This document shows positions 33,690 through 44,745 of a DNA stretch of 64,000 nucleotides, piece after piece. A program made the translations under genes and the position numbers. The notes beneath the pieces are model-generated. The model had not been told where the DNA came from, ran no database searches, and saw only the letters and a program-made list of their open reading frames with translations. Numbering within the stretch: the stretch's first letter is position 1; the number at the start of each line of letters is the position of its first letter. The DNA is from Choristoneura fumiferana (taxonomy: Eukaryota > Arthropoda > Insecta > Lepidoptera > Tortricidae): positions 8,089,841 to 8,153,840 of the forward strand of contig NC_133494.1 of the NCBI RefSeq assembly GCF_025370935.1, read 5' to 3'.

Positions 33690-34495
33690 TACAAGTCTTA
33701 TGAATAAACTTGGTAACCCTTCGTAAAGAGACCATCGAGCTACAAAGTTCAGATGAATGATTGCAAAACTTTGCAGATGCACTTTTGGAGTTCGTTGTCA
33801 TAAAATTCCGTAAAACCACGTCTTTACTGGAAATAAAATCGAAATAGCAGTTTTACTCCTGAATACTCTAGATACTAAAAGTGGGTTTCTTTTAACACCT
33901 CTTCTATTTTTATGTTTTTTGGCAGCAGAAACGACTTCTCAACCAACGTGTAAATTTTTGAACGCATTGGTGTTTTTTGGACAAGTTACCGTTAGATTTG
34001 GTGACGGTTTGCTGTACTATAATTTTTCAAAAACTTAATTTGGCAACTTTTTTATCTATAGGTACTTTTAAAAAGGTAGGTTACTACATTCATTGACTGA
34101 TTGACTGAGTCATCAAAGCACAGCTCAAACCTTTTCTTCTAGAAGGCTGAAATTTTGCATAAAGTTTGCTACCCTGTGTACATCGTATCATTCATTGCGA
34201 ATATTCAATGACCCTTCATCTCACATTAGACTCATTATTCATATATCTCAGTCAAACATTTCATGCGTAAGTAATACCATATATTTTGCATCAGGAAATG
34301 CTTCCCCTTTTCACTCTTCCAGCATGTTCAAATACCATCCTTATTCCTAAAAGTAATCGTGCCTTTTCATTCATATAAAGTGACTTATTTGCATTTTAGC
34401 ACCAGATTTACATAAAAGCACTTACGGACATCACAATATCTGTTAGGTGTAATGGCATGAGTAATTTTGGTTCTCCTACAAGCTTGATGGATTTA
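33690..34495. other. Intronic sequence, nothing assigned
   Basis: AT-rich. No supported feature. Confidence 0.35.
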
Positions 34496-34497
34496 AT

Positions 34498-34970
34498 TAG
34501 GGTTGTGTACCTCAGATGGCCCTTACAGGACCAGCACTTTGTTGTCTATCTGTCTGTCCGTCCGTCTGTTTGTAAAGATCCTTTATCTCGGGAATGCGTG
34601 GAGCTGAAATTAATATCAAATACTCTGGTCTTACTACCCCTTGAAGTTGTGAAAAAATCAAACTACTAAGTGAACGCAATCAAAAGACATTAAATTAAAA
34701 ACGTGTTTCCATGAAAATTGCCAGGAATCAAAACCTTTACCTACCTGAAAAGCTGGAAGTCCAGTTACCCTAGAAACTTGTAGCACAACCGGTAAGAAAA
34801 GTCTGTTTTTTTTGTCTGTCTGTTTATGTCATTATCTATCAAGACTAAAATGAGCAGACTGTGTACATCCTGCTTAGAAACCCGGCTCTGCTAGAACTTG
34901 GATATTCATACTGTAAATTTGTACGGAACTCCTAGATGCGCGAGTCCGACTCGCACTTGGTCGCTTTATT
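34498..34970 (-). repeat. GTTCCG-type repeat, long minus-strand copy
   Basis: From the right it begins with the minus-strand form of the family 5' end (GATGCGCGAGTCCGACTCGC, ACTTGG). It ends on the left with TGTACCTCAGATGGCCCTTA and the CTGTCTGTCCGTCCGTCTGT microsatellite that precedes the 3' hairpin. About 470 bp is retained, one of the longer copies in the window. A further plus-oriented relative of the left part is at 46165-46285. Non-coding. Confidence 0.65.
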
Positions 34971-35089
34971 TTATATGCGACCAAAAATAAATTGTGCATA
35001 AGGCTGATCGACTCTTGGATTAGGAAGTTAAAATTAAAAATATGTATCAGATGATGTATGGAACGTAAGTGTCATTCCAGGTGTAGAGC

Positions 35090-35425
35090 GCCTTATAAGA
35101 AGGCTCACGGTGACTCAAAGGGCAATGATGGAAAGAGGTACTTGTAGTCTCTTGAAGATCGAATCTGGAATAAACCGATCCATAAAAGAACTAAAGTTAC
35201 CGCATGGCTCAGCGAATCGCACAATTTAAGGGGCAATGGGTGGGGCCGTTAAATTCTCGACTGACTACCGCTACCGGAAGGCGAAGTGTCGACAAGTTTG
35301 ACGGACGAACCTGGTAATGATGGTGGGAATTATTGTCTGTAGATAGGATAAAAGCGATTGTAATGGAAGTCCTTGGGAAGGCCTGTGTCCAACAGTGAAC
35401 TCCTTGTGAATCAGATGATGAAATG
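35090..35425 (+). pseudogene. RTE-like LINE ORF tail, decayed
   Basis: Broken frames read RRLTVTQRAMMERYL, DRIWNKPIHKRTKVTAW, then a degenerate AGHIAR region, and the 3' motif GTCCTTGGGAAGGCCTGTGT plus CCAACAGTGAACTCC before GATGATG. This is the order VTQRAMERxxL - RxKVTDI - AGHIAR - EAYVQQW of RTE-like LINEs. Stops and frameshifts occur throughout, so it is old. Confidence 0.65.
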
Positions 35426-35429
35426 TTCT

Positions 35430-37040
35430 TCAGTAGAAGCAAATAGAGAAGAATATGTTTGAAAGTACACAAATAGAATCACAAAATATTTTGAAACTGC
35501 GTTAGATCGACCAAATTACTAAAATGACAAGACTTCTTAAAGCAATTTCCTGGTGTATGTATCGTCGATGAAGAAGATTATTAAAGGCTACTTTTAAACA
35601 ATTAGCAGACCGTTCTGAAGAGAGCAGTTGGAAAATTTTGATAGAGACGCACCATCAAATGTGACAGAAACCGGTCAAGATTGTATACAAAACGCTGCGC
35701 CATCGAAGCCGGAAAGGATAAGGGCTAACTATTATACTTAGACAGTATACCACAAGTCCTATTGTATTACAAACTTCACAACGCGTGACTATACGGTTCG
35801 TTACCCGTCTTGTTCTGATTTAATTAACGCCAACGACTTTTTCCATATTCTTAATTATTTCCGACGGAAGAAAGACATGTCTTAATTATCTTTTGAGAGA
35901 ACATTTTTGGCCGATTCGTTTCACGTTTACGTAAAAACTTCTAATTATAAGTATTACCATAACGAAAAATCATGATTAAAAACGATGAAGTATCTATTTA
36001 AAGTTAAAAACAGAAAACAAAGAAAATATAGATTATGGGTGTGCTTAAAGAATAAGACGACGTTTGTTTTGTATTAGATAGATATCTATCATAAACGACA
36101 AATTGTGTCCCTTGTCAAAATCGATTTATAACTGCTGGGAATCTTATTAAGGTATTATTGTAAAGGGTTCCTCAAGTATCCAAATTGTATCATTATCTTT
36201 GTTCCACTGAAAAAAAAAACGATTCTTCTCGCCTCATTTATCTTTTGAAACAAGGGTTAAGACCCTGACTTTATTAGTAGTTTCTTGTAATTTATGGTTT
36301 TTTACTTAGCTGAGGTAATTTACTCTTTCTTGGGGAACGTTATGCCGTTTTGAGTCAGAAAGTATAAACACATGTTTAATTTGCTCACGGTTGAGTTGAC
36401 GGGTGAAGGAATTAGTTTTCTTTAAGCGGAACTAACCTTTAATCTCTAGTGCTATAAATCACGCTTTATTGTTTTTCTAATACTTGAGAACCCGCACAAA
36501 ATTAGTTTTATTAGAGGGTTTGGTTGTTAAACGTTTGGAACGCCTTACCATTTGGGAATTAGATCAAATTAAAACTTCACTTAAAATTGAAGGTGACTGG
36601 CTATAAAAATCTATTTCTTTATTATTTCTGCTTATTACCACGTCAAAACGCTTGTGATCTATGAGTATCACCCTAAAGTTGATTGTCGTCTGCATTTCAA
36701 TTCAATTTAATGTTACTTAGGCAAAGGTGGCTCCTTCAGCTTTTTGATGATTCTGCCCATATTCAGGTTGACTATGACAGGACATGGGACTATTTCCACA
36801 ACATACGTACTCGTACCAAAGCAGTAGATCGACTCAGCCGTATTCTTGAATTTATACCTACGGCTGCGCGGAGCGCTAGGGTTGGCGACTACAAAAAGTA
36901 AAACAGACGTGCGTCAGGGGTTAAAAAATGGGCGTAAAAAAGCTACCACATGTTAGCCGAATTCCCCATATTTTTTTTAATTACCTATGTATGTCATTTG
37001 TACCGAAGAGATAAACAAGAAAACTAATTAAAATTATAAA
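35430..37040. other. Intronic sequence, nothing convincing
   Basis: A 72-codon plus frame ends at 36901. It has an acceptor-like CTCCTTCAG before it and GTAAAA after it, but wrong phase for the neighbouring exons and no recognisable motif. Otherwise featureless AT-rich DNA. Confidence 0.3.
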
Positions 37041-37043
37041 AAC

Positions 37044-37190
37044 TAAGGAGCTGTTTCACTACCCGTTGATTAATTTTAACTGACGGATAAATGTGATGCC
37101 GTCTCCGTTTATTCGAACAAAACAAACAAAGACGGCATCACATTTATCCGTCAGTTAAAATTAATCAATGGGTGGTGAAGCAGCCCCTAA
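37044..37190. mobile_element. MITE with 55-60-bp arms and TAA target duplication
   Basis: A 141-bp element (37047-37187) has ends GGAGCTGTTTCACTACCCGT and the complement of ATGGGTGGTGAAGCAGCCCC. The arms pair over almost 60 bases with about four mismatches, around a 20-base A-rich loop. TAA flanks it at 37044-37046 and 37188-37190 (TTA on the other strand, PIF/Harbinger-like). A strong hairpin precursor if transcribed. Confidence 0.85.
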
Positions 37191-37529
37191 GTATATTTGT
37201 TGAGATAGGTACTTAACAAAATGTAAATAATCGAAGTATGTTTTAAACTAAATACGTTTTTAAAAATGTGAATTATTAGTTCTAATTCATAAATTCGTTC
37301 GGATTTATATTTTGATAAAAGATTTAATTTGTAAATAGCAATTTGCATATTTTTTTAATGTAATTTTCTATAAATAGAAACATCAAGATGGTTGACATTT
37401 TGTTGACTAGGTAACTAGACAAATAGTCTTTAATAATAAAGTACCTAATAAGTATTAGTTTTACCTTTCAGCATGAGCAGAAAGTTGAGAAAATTACAAT
37501 GATGGTTTTATGACCGAACGAGTAAAGAC

Positions 37530-37620
37530 CGGACTGCGCGGCGTGCGGCAGGGGGGGGGGGACAGTCGCCTATACCGTACTAATTCACGTCGATAGCGCC
37601 GCCATCTCCTTTGTTTAACG
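37530..37620. promoter_or_regulatory. GC-rich patch with CTCF/Pho-like site
   Basis: GC-rich DNA (GACTGCGCGGCGTGCGGCAG then a G run) precedes CGATAGCGCCGCCATCTCC. On the minus strand this reads AGATGGCGGCGCTA, close to the insect CTCF core AGRTGGCGC and containing GCCAT, the Pho/YY1 core, on the plus strand. Only similarity; no conservation data. Confidence 0.25.
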
Positions 37621-37863
37621 TAAAATAAAACAGATTGTTGTCATTTGTTTCAGATAGATGTCACTGTAAGTTTGAGATCACAAATTTTTATTTATTAAAA
37701 AATAAAAATGAACTTTATTTTCGAAATTGACAATCGTATTGTAATTTCTAATATAAAAGTCACATAATTGTATCCGCTCAGTCGTTACAAATATTTTTTG
37801 TGTAGCAACCTCAGGCGTCTATTCGCGCTCAACAAGGAAAAAGATGGCTACGCTACAATCGAA

Positions 37864-37994
37864 ACTCAGACCACATAAAAAGTAAAGACAGTGCTGCAAA
37901 CGGAAAATTGAGGCTGGTTTAAACTTAAGAAGACTGAATTCAAGCGGTCTCACTTCTCTTTGCAGCCCTGTTTTTAGTTTTTATGTGGTTTGAG
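37864..37994. mobile_element. MITE-like hairpin
   Basis: CTCAGACCACATAAAAAGTA and AAGACAGTGCTGCAAA on the left pair with TTTGCAGCCCTGTTTTTAG and TTTTTATGTGGTTTGAG on the right, about 34 positions with four mismatches. Loop about 60 bases. No clear target duplication. Confidence 0.65.
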
Positions 37995-37999
37995 CTGGG

Positions 38000-38585
38000 A
38001 AGCAAAACCAGTAAAGTAAAAGAATACCTGTGACTATTAATAGCTATACGTATGGATGGATATATACATCAATGGTACTTGTTACGAAATGTAGACGGCG
38101 CTTCACAACCGTCTGCATGAATGAGCCGAGAGAGGGCTCTCTTTTCCCTGTATATTATACTACTCTTTGGCGTGCGGCGTGGCACTGCGTAGTTTTGTCT
38201 TGCGACGATTGGTTAGCGGCCGTGTAAATGACGCTTGGCTGTGTTCGTGCGGCGATTCGGGCGCTAGTATGAAGTCGAATTACTGCCTAGTTATGTTTAT
38301 TGTGCTATTTCCTTGTTAGCTTGTTTGCGTGTCATGAAACAATAGTGTCAATAAGAATAAGACGTATCTGACTACTTGAAAGTTCAACTTCAGCGACATA
38401 TTCATTTGATAAAAAATTGTACAGAAATGATTAACCTCTTATTTAGCTGACTGTAGTAGGGTACTATAAAATATGTAGAACTTTTAATTCATCGCACATA
38501 ATATTTGTCCCTGTCGAGACGCCAACCCGGAATCTCTATCGTCATAGTTAGGATTACTGACTACTAGGCTATTCGGTCGTCAAAT
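38000..38585. other. No assigned feature
   Basis: 38150-38290 is locally GC-rich and contains GGCGTGCGGCGTGGCACTGC and an ATTGG (inverted CCAAT), but no initiator or open frame to support a promoter call. Confidence 0.3.
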
Positions 38586-38589
38586 CTAA

Positions 38590-38835
38590 ATCCCACTAAT
38601 ATTATAACTGCGAAAGTTTGTAAGTCTGTTTGTTTGTTTATTTATTTGTTTGTTTGGTTGTTACTTCATCACGTCTAAGCCACTGAACCGATTTAAATGA
38701 AATTCGGTATACGGATAGACAGAGTCCCGGGGAAGGACATAGGATAGTTTTTATCCCGGAAAATTGCATAGTTCCCGCGGGATAGTGAAAATCAAATTCT
38801 TCGCGGAGAGAGTAGCGGGTAACGGCTAGTGATAA
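38590..38835 (-). repeat. CCGCGACTTCGTCCGCG-type repeat
   Basis: Minus-strand order: TACCCGCTACTCTCTCCGCG, TATCCCGCGGGAACTATGCA, CCGGGATAAAAACTATCCTA, TCGGTTCAGTGGCTTAGACG, a GTTT microsatellite and a TATAATATTAGTGGG end. The family is very common in Lepidoptera. Plus-strand copies are at 39552-39775, 58072-58262 and 58276-58495. Confidence 0.7.
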
Positions 38836-39264
38836 ATATAATTGATTATGGACATGATGGTCACTAAGCCACGTCCCTGACCCCGGACTTAAATCTCAAC
38901 TCAGTTGAGACAAGCGTGCAACCCCCTGAGGAAATCTAAACGATTGTAAATTTGCTATACTGTCATTGTTCAATTTTATTCAGATTTCTTATCAGGAATC
39001 CAATCTTGATCGTATGAACTTGAATAACACGTGTATTTCAAGTTCAACAAGAATGGTAAATAATTATAACTTTGCGATACCATTCGTCCGGTCATTCCGG
39101 TCAGTGAATGAGTTAACTAGTTCTAGGCAACTTTAATTACCATTTGATATTACTTTGAATTGTATACTTGGAAGCAGCTGATGCTTTAGTTGATATTTTT
39201 CTATATTTGCTTTATTATTATTATTTTACAGTCGCGAAGGCGCTATTAAATTATACAAATTATG

Positions 39265-39290
39265 GCAATTCAATTCAATTCAATTTATTT
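39265..39290. repeat. (CAATT)n microsatellite
   Basis: Four consecutive CAATT units followed by TATTTCAAATAACAATGTAC, which resembles the minus-strand start of a LINE 3' tail. Too short to assign further. Confidence 0.7.
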
Positions 39291-39551
39291 CAAATAACAA
39301 TGTACATTGTGTTTGAAGTTACAATACATGTCCAAATTATATAACAAGTCAAATTAAATTACTGCAAAATGCTGCTGCCGCCGGCTGTACTGGCGGTTTT
39401 TTTTTGTCTCTTGATTCTTCAATCGTAATACTTGCTTAGATTTTTTTTTAAATTTCGGCAAAATTTAATTACCAGGTCATTTCAACAATAAACTGAGCCA
39501 TTTGTTGAAGTTAACGGAAATCAAAAGAGACATGGTGTAGGGAGATATAAG

Positions 39552-39775
39552 AAATTCTAGGTTTCACCCGCGACTTCGTCCGCGAAGACTTAGTTTAACG
39601 CGCGCCAGCGGGAATTATATAATTTTCCGGGATAAAAACTATTAATGTCCTTGTCAGGGTCCCAAACTATCACCATACCGAATTTCATCACGATCGATCG
39701 AGTACTTTAAGCGTGAAAGCGTAACAAAAAAACATATTCACTTTTGCGTTTATAATATTAGCAAAATTAAATTAT
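39552..39775 (+). repeat. CCGCGACTTCGTCCGCG-type repeat
   Basis: TTTCACCCGCGACTTCGTCC, GCGGGAATTATATAATTTTC, CGGGATAAAAACTATTAATG, ATACCGAATTTCATCACGAT, GAAAGCGTAACAAAAAAACA and TTTATAATATTAGC follow the family order from end to end. Non-coding. Confidence 0.7.
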
Positions 39776-39779
39776 GTAT

Positions 39780-41080
39780 ATTTATAAAGATAATGTAATT
39801 TCCCAAAGTTAGTAAATGACTAATATTCTTGACACACCATATGCGTCGTAATTTGTCCTAATAATCAGTTAGATTATTAGACTACAATATTGTCCTTTTA
39901 TCGCTCGCTTATCAATTCCTTTTATAGAATTGGACATTTCTGTCGAAATCAATTAGGACCTAAAAGCATTTATTGATAAAGGACTCGTTAATGACGATAA
40001 GATAAACGATTCAGTTGGGGACCATCTGTTCTCAGGGGGCGTTGAATTTGTTAGTTCTGTTACAGATATGGCCCATAACGTAAGTTCAAAAACTGAAATA
40101 ACAAACAACATTATTCTATTGTAAAGCCCTAAGGTCGATGATAAAAAAGTACTTTTTTACAACCAGTTTACAGCTGCCAATCGCATAAACTATACAAAAG
40201 TTTGTTTTTATAACAGCGCAAAAAGGGTCGCAAAACAGTTCACAATTGAAGTGGGGCTCTCGAGTTACCGAACGAAATCTACATTAGCCCGTGGGCTCGT
40301 GACTTATGTCGAGCATTGTGGTATTGTAGTGTTGAATTATAAATGTGCCTGAATACGTTATGAACTCTGATAAAATGAACTTTAATTAAATATGCCGAAG
40401 TCAATAATAAGTGTTTCGAGATAATAATGGTAATGGATACGCAGTGGTTTATACTGAGTACGGATGATTTTAATTATATTCTGTTCCAAAATAAGAAGCA
40501 CAATAAAACACGGATCGACTTGAAAACATAGAACATTTTTGAAGTCAAATAAACAAAACGCTTTTAAGTTTTCCGATGATTCAGAATAGGTACTAACAGT
40601 ACCTACCTAATAGATAGGTACATAATTAAAGCACACGGAATGACAGGTTCAAAGTTCCTAGCTTTATTTTTCGACAAAAATTCTAGGGAAACATTTTATT
40701 TCGATATATTTCAAGACCCATTAAAAACACATTCATCATAAATTTTCTCGGGATAAAATTGTCAACAGAGAAAATTTAATCAGGGCGAACAAAGCACTAA
40801 GTTTTGATGACTTTTCCAAGTCGTTTATTGTTTAGACATGGAATAAACGAAATGTAATCTATCAGTAAACGTAATTACTTTGCTTGGATCGGAACCTCAC
40901 AAATCAAATAAAAGGAACAATTTCCATGATCTCATCGCTAACTTCGGCTAATCATTTCAGTAGCTTTTTTGTAAACGTACTGGTACAAAAGTGTAAATCA
41001 TTTATCATGACCAGTGGTTATGTATACCGTCAGATTTTTGTTAATGTTACCTGGATTATTAAAAGAAACAGTTTGTTATT
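39780..41080. other. Intronic sequence, nothing assigned
   Basis: AT-rich. No repeat end, long palindrome or splice pair that I can support. Confidence 0.35.
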
Positions 41081-41084
41081 AAAT

Positions 41085-41338
41085 TGGTAAAGTGCTTTAG
41101 GCGGGCGGGCCACATCGCTCGAAGAAAGAAAGGTCCTCGAGTGGCGACCAAGACCTGGAAAACGAAGCGCTGGCAGGCTTCCCACTAGATGGACTGACGA
41201 CATCGTGAGAGTTCCACGCAACCTCTGGATCTGGCGAGTTGTCGTTCATTGTGGCGTTCTAAGGGGAAGGCTTTGTCCAGCAGTGGACGTTCTCCGGTTT
41301 ACGATGATGCTGATGATATTGATGATGAAAGTATTTTA
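41085..41338 (+). pseudogene. RTE-like LINE ORF tail, decayed
   Basis: GGGCGGGCCACATCGCTCGA corresponds to AGHIAR. GTCCTCGAGTGGCGACCAAG to VLEWRPR, AGATGGACTGACGACATCGT to RWTDDIV, and GGCTTTGTCCAGCAGTGGAC to the AYVQQW end, followed by GATGATGCTGATGATATTGA tails. Frameshifts separate the blocks. The 63-codon minus-strand frame is a shadow. Confidence 0.7.
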
Positions 41339-41419
41339 GATCACATTTACAAAGTCTGCTTCTGAGGGATCGTTAGCATCGCATTAAAGACGACGAAGAA
41401 AATAAGTAAAAAAAAACAT

Positions 41420-41580
41420 ATTTAATGCAAGTTTTTTGCTGGTTTTACTTTTTGCTGACCGTACTTGCATTGTCATCCATACTCGTACCAAAAATCAACA
41501 CACAAACAAATTCGACTAGGTATCTCAACAAAAATAGAAACAGACTAAGATTGCAAGTTAAATAAAAGCTTGTAAATACG
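41420..41580 (+). repeat. TTTCAAGTC-family repeat, partial
   Basis: TTTAATGCAAGTTTTTTGCT, GACCGTACTTGCATTGTCAT, and ATTGCAAGTTAAATAAAAGC then TTGTAAAT match the start and end of the family, with most of the middle deleted. Confidence 0.5.
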
Positions 41581-41897
41581 CTGCAATACGTCTTTACATA
41601 TGTCAATATGTGCGCTAAGACCTAATTTACCCTAAACAATAAGGTGATACTCAATTACGACGAGGCCAATTCCACCCTTATGGTGAATCGCATAATGCTC
41701 GTTATCCATATTTTATCGCTCAATAAAGATGTCGTTCATCCAATTTCGCAGAGTTAGTAGTCCATATAATTCGTCAAGCAAGTCTACAGAACTCCGCTAT
41801 TTATGAACCGATTTAAAATTCAAGGAAAATAACACTTTGGGTTGCTGCTTATTTAATGTTTTCTTATAACGAAAGTTTATTAGGGTTAATTAATTAA

Positions 41898-42195
41898 TTC
41901 GACGACTAGCCCAATAGTTAGAGAACCCGATTATAAAGCTTGAGGTCCCGGGTTCGACCCCCGGTATTATGAATAATATAAATGTTTGTTCTCGAGTCCT
42001 GGTTATTGCCTAATAGGTACCCATAGTACAGTCAAGTGCAAAGATATCGACACGGCCTAAGTTACAAAAATATGTATACACGACCTTAATGTTAAGCGCA
42101 TAAAGTCGTGTATACATATTTTGAAACTTTCAAACTGTACAAACTTTGCTTAGTTTGGACTAGGTCAATTGGGGTAAATGTCCCATGATATTTAT
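41898..42195 (+). mobile_element. SINE-1 copy split by a MITE
   Basis: tRNA-like head with GACTAGCCCAATAGTTAGAG (box A) and GGGTTCGACCCCC (box B, 41950-41962). The body runs to CCCATAG-TA at 42028, then resumes at 42138 with TA-CAAACTTTGCTTAGTTTGG and TAGGTCAATTGGGGTAAATG, ending near 42195. The uninterrupted copy at 18452 shows the same order, which makes the insertion boundary clear. Confidence 0.8.
42027..42139. mobile_element. TA-flanked MITE inside SINE-1
   Basis: A 109-bp insert (42029-42137) begins CAGTCAAGTGCAAAGATATC and ends with AAACTG. TA is duplicated at 42027-42028 and 42138-42139. The interior hairpin AAAATATGTATACACGAC / GTCGTGTATACATATTTT is perfect over 18 bases. The right terminal repeat has an internal deletion compared with the left (the GATATCGACACGG part is missing). 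Tc1/mariner-style target choice. Confidence 0.8.
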
Positions 42196-42663
42196 AAGTA
42201 ACTTTTATGTAGTTATTAGTTCTTGAAGCTTACTTATTCTCGTCAACACGGAAGTTTCAATAATTAAAACTGAAATTATTATTCCATGTCAAATATGAAA
42301 TTTATCTAGGTACTGTACTTCTCTCTATTGCGCCGCCAGTGTCGTTTTATAGCTTAAAATTATTACCCGTTTTATGACTTGCACTCGCACTCTTTTGGAC
42401 GTTATTTTTACTGCCTGGCTATGACTTAACGATTTCAGTTTTTTCTTTAGCACAATGTTTGTCAGTTACTTCTTCATTCTAACGCATGATTTAGAAACCA
42501 ATTCTACAAAAGGTCTATAATAAAATGCATGAGATTAATTACTTTAGTGGCTAGCAAGAAACTTAAAACTACTACTTACACGCTATATGAAGTGTTAATT
42601 AATTTACATTCTGAAATACTTAGACATGTACTCCAAAACGCCTTTTTACAAGATTTTATTTAG

Positions 42664-42990
42664 TTTAATCTGACCCGTTGTCCGTCTGTCTGTCTGTCTG
42701 TCTGTAATCAAATCTTGCAAGTTAAATTTAACCAACTTCCGGTAGTCAGATTGACTTGAAATCTGGAATACTTATGTAAATTACGTGACAATACAATAAT
42801 CTGGTAGTGACATCCTGGTAGTCCGGCCAGGATTGTCTCCGCAGGACGGAACTCCTCAACGGTTGATGGCATCAACTTGAAATTTGGTATGCAAATGTAG
42901 TTTGGGTGGCAATGCAAGTAAAGTCGTCAAAAAGTATAGTCAGCAAAAAAAGCTTGTATTAAAAATGATTGTTTTACCAAAAACTTATTT
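42664..42990 (-). repeat. TTTCAAGTC-family repeat, long copy
   Basis: Reverse complement of 9240-9535 over most of its length: AATCTTGCAAGTTAAATTTA, TCAGATTGACTTGAAATCTG, GGTAGTGACATCCTGGTAGT, CCGGCCAGGATTGTCTCCGC, ACTTGAAATTTGGTATGCAA. It begins after a CTGT microsatellite (42680-42706) and ends AAGCTTGTATTAAAAATGAT. Confidence 0.65.
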
Positions 42991-43204
42991 AAGTTTAAAT
43001 TATTATTTTTGCATTTATTTTCAAATATCTTAATTATTTAAAAAAGTATTCGTATGTTTTGTTGAGTCAGTAATTTTGTCTGATACTTGATTTCTAACTC
43101 TACACTCGTAATTGTACTTGCCAGTTATGCACGCCGTTTTAAAAAAAAAAACTGGCAGAAAAGCCAGTATCGAATTATCTATAGCACAATACAAGTCACT
43201 TTTG

Positions 43205-43440
43205 CAGGTGGTAGGACCTTGTGCAAGGTCCGCCCGGATTGCTACCACCATCTTGCTCGCTAATCCTGCCGTGAAGCAGCAGTGCTTGCACTGTTGTGTT
43301 TCGGCGTGGAGAGTTAGACAGCAGAGTAGATGCTCGATTAATGAGCACTTGAGCAAACATATCTTATCGAAAAGTCGTCTTAGCAACGCAACTGCGATCC
43401 CCTGGTGTTGCACCGCCACTGTCTATGGGCCCTAAAATTT
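43205..43440 (+). mobile_element. LINE 3' end, second copy, chimeric
   Basis: 43207-43322 repeats 3496-3610 almost base for base (GTCCGCCCGGATTGCTACCA, GCAGCAGTGCTTGCACTGTT, GTTTCGGCGTGGAGAGT). The sequence then differs (TAGATGCTCGATTAATGAGC) before CCTGGTGTTGCACCGCCACT and a T-rich end. The 3' part seen at 3.7 kb (TACCATCAGG) is absent. Overlapping open frames of 107 and 129 codons on opposite strands are not genes. Confidence 0.65.
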
Positions 43441-43450
43441 TTTTTTTAAT

Positions 43451-43580
43451 TTTGAGTACCATTTGGCATAGTTTACTTATATATCCGCGCAAAATTACAG
43501 CTTTCTAGCATTGATAGTCCCTGAGCAAACATGGCGAAACTAAAGGGTTCCGTTTTGCCATTTTGGCTCCGGAACCTAAA
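43451..43580 (+). repeat. GTTCCG-type repeat, 3' end
   Basis: GAGTACCATTTGGCATAGTT, CAAAATTACAGCTTTCTAGC, ATTGATAGTCCCTGAGCAAA, CATGGCGAAACTAAAGGGTT, then the terminal CCGTTTTGCCATTTTGGCTC and GGAACCTAAAAA. The CTGT microsatellite of other copies is lost. Abuts the LINE end at 43440. Confidence 0.7.
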
Positions 43581-43589
43581 AAGGTAAAA

Positions 43590-44490
43590 CATTTATAATT
43601 ACACACTCACATGAGACACATTTTCCGTCTGTCCCACTAGTCTGAGTGCACAGTAAGAAAGGGATTTAAAAAACACACAGACCTTGCTTTAAAATATAGT
43701 GTTATTATATTCTTCACTCGATTCTAAACAAACTACTTCCCGGGGTTTAGGTTTTTTAATACCTTGTATACTTACATAGCAGGCGCGTGAAACTCATTCC
43801 CAAGCTAAGCCATCTTGAGTTGCTACAGTATTCATTTAATTACCTTATCAGAAATCTGTAAAATCAATTTCACCTTGGTTTTGTGTTGAATTTTAATTCA
43901 TTAGTCTTAACTTTTGAGACAACGTAGGTATATCTTCATAAGGGACGAATCTTACATCTAATTTAGCCTAACGTTAAAAACAAAGTAAGTACTAGGTTAC
44001 AAGGAGACCTTGCAATATCTCAATTCTTAACAGAAGAACAAACTAAAACGTAGTCTTACTTTTCTGTTCTACTTCAATCTATATTCGATCTGTTAGAATT
44101 GTATGATGTAGGTATAAAAATTTACGCTAGCGTCAAACAAGGATGAATACCCAACCCCTGATTATAAATACCCATCAACGATTAAGGTTTCTCATTTGAA
44201 ATTTCCTTGCAAAGTCAATACTCATTTACATATTTATTAGGATGTCAATCATACGCGTGCCAAGTTACTCCTTAAGAGAATTAGGTTGGCTATACACACA
44301 CAGGAAGTAAATTATGTTTATTCAGTTTGTTAAGAGTGAAGTAAACAACACTTAATTATCAACTTTTTAAAAGGTCTATATAAGTAATGCAAAAGTTAGC
44401 AGAATCCTCATCATTTGAGTTGACACTCCTTTGTACGTGCGTGCATGTGTGCGTGTTTGCGTAAGTCCAGTGATCTAACTAGCAGACCTT
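43590..44490. other. Intronic sequence, nothing assigned
   Basis: AT-rich. No supported feature. Confidence 0.35.
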
Positions 44491-44496
44491 AAGAGT

Positions 44497-44625
44497 ACAT
44501 TGTGTCTTAAGGGCGGTAAATAAGGAATTACGAACGAGAGTCTATTAGAAGCCCGAAGTCGAAGACTGAGGGCTTTAATGAGTCGATGTTCGTAATTCTA
44601 GTACCGCCCGTGCGACATACAATGT
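44497..44625. mobile_element. MITE-like hairpin
   Basis: ACATTGTGTCTTAAGGGCGG and GAATTACGAAC on the left face GTTCGTAATTC and TACCGCCCGTGCGACATACA on the right, with small unpaired bulges. The inner GAAGCCCGAAGTCGAAGACT segment is a familiar core in insect palindromic repeats. Target duplication not resolved. Confidence 0.65.
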
Positions 44626-44745
44626 TTTTCATCAAATTTGCGAGTAAAATTTTATATTTCTAAAAGAAAAAATATAATTCTTCCAAATATTGTCGATACC
44701 TTAGGCTGCGCTCTTGGCGCGCGCAGCAGTATCAGTACGCACATT

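Noticed and set aside
36683..36901. 72-codon frame with acceptor-like CTCCTTCAG
   Set aside because: Start phase does not fit the exon at 11042, donor side is only GTAAAA, no homology recognised.
37530..37620. Second promoter in the intron
   Set aside because: GC-rich and with a CTCF-like site, but no initiator, downstream element or coding exon; kept only as a low-confidence regulatory site.
43030..43435. Opposed frames of 107 and 129 codons
   Set aside because: Both run over a non-coding LINE 3' end that is duplicated at 3.5 kb.
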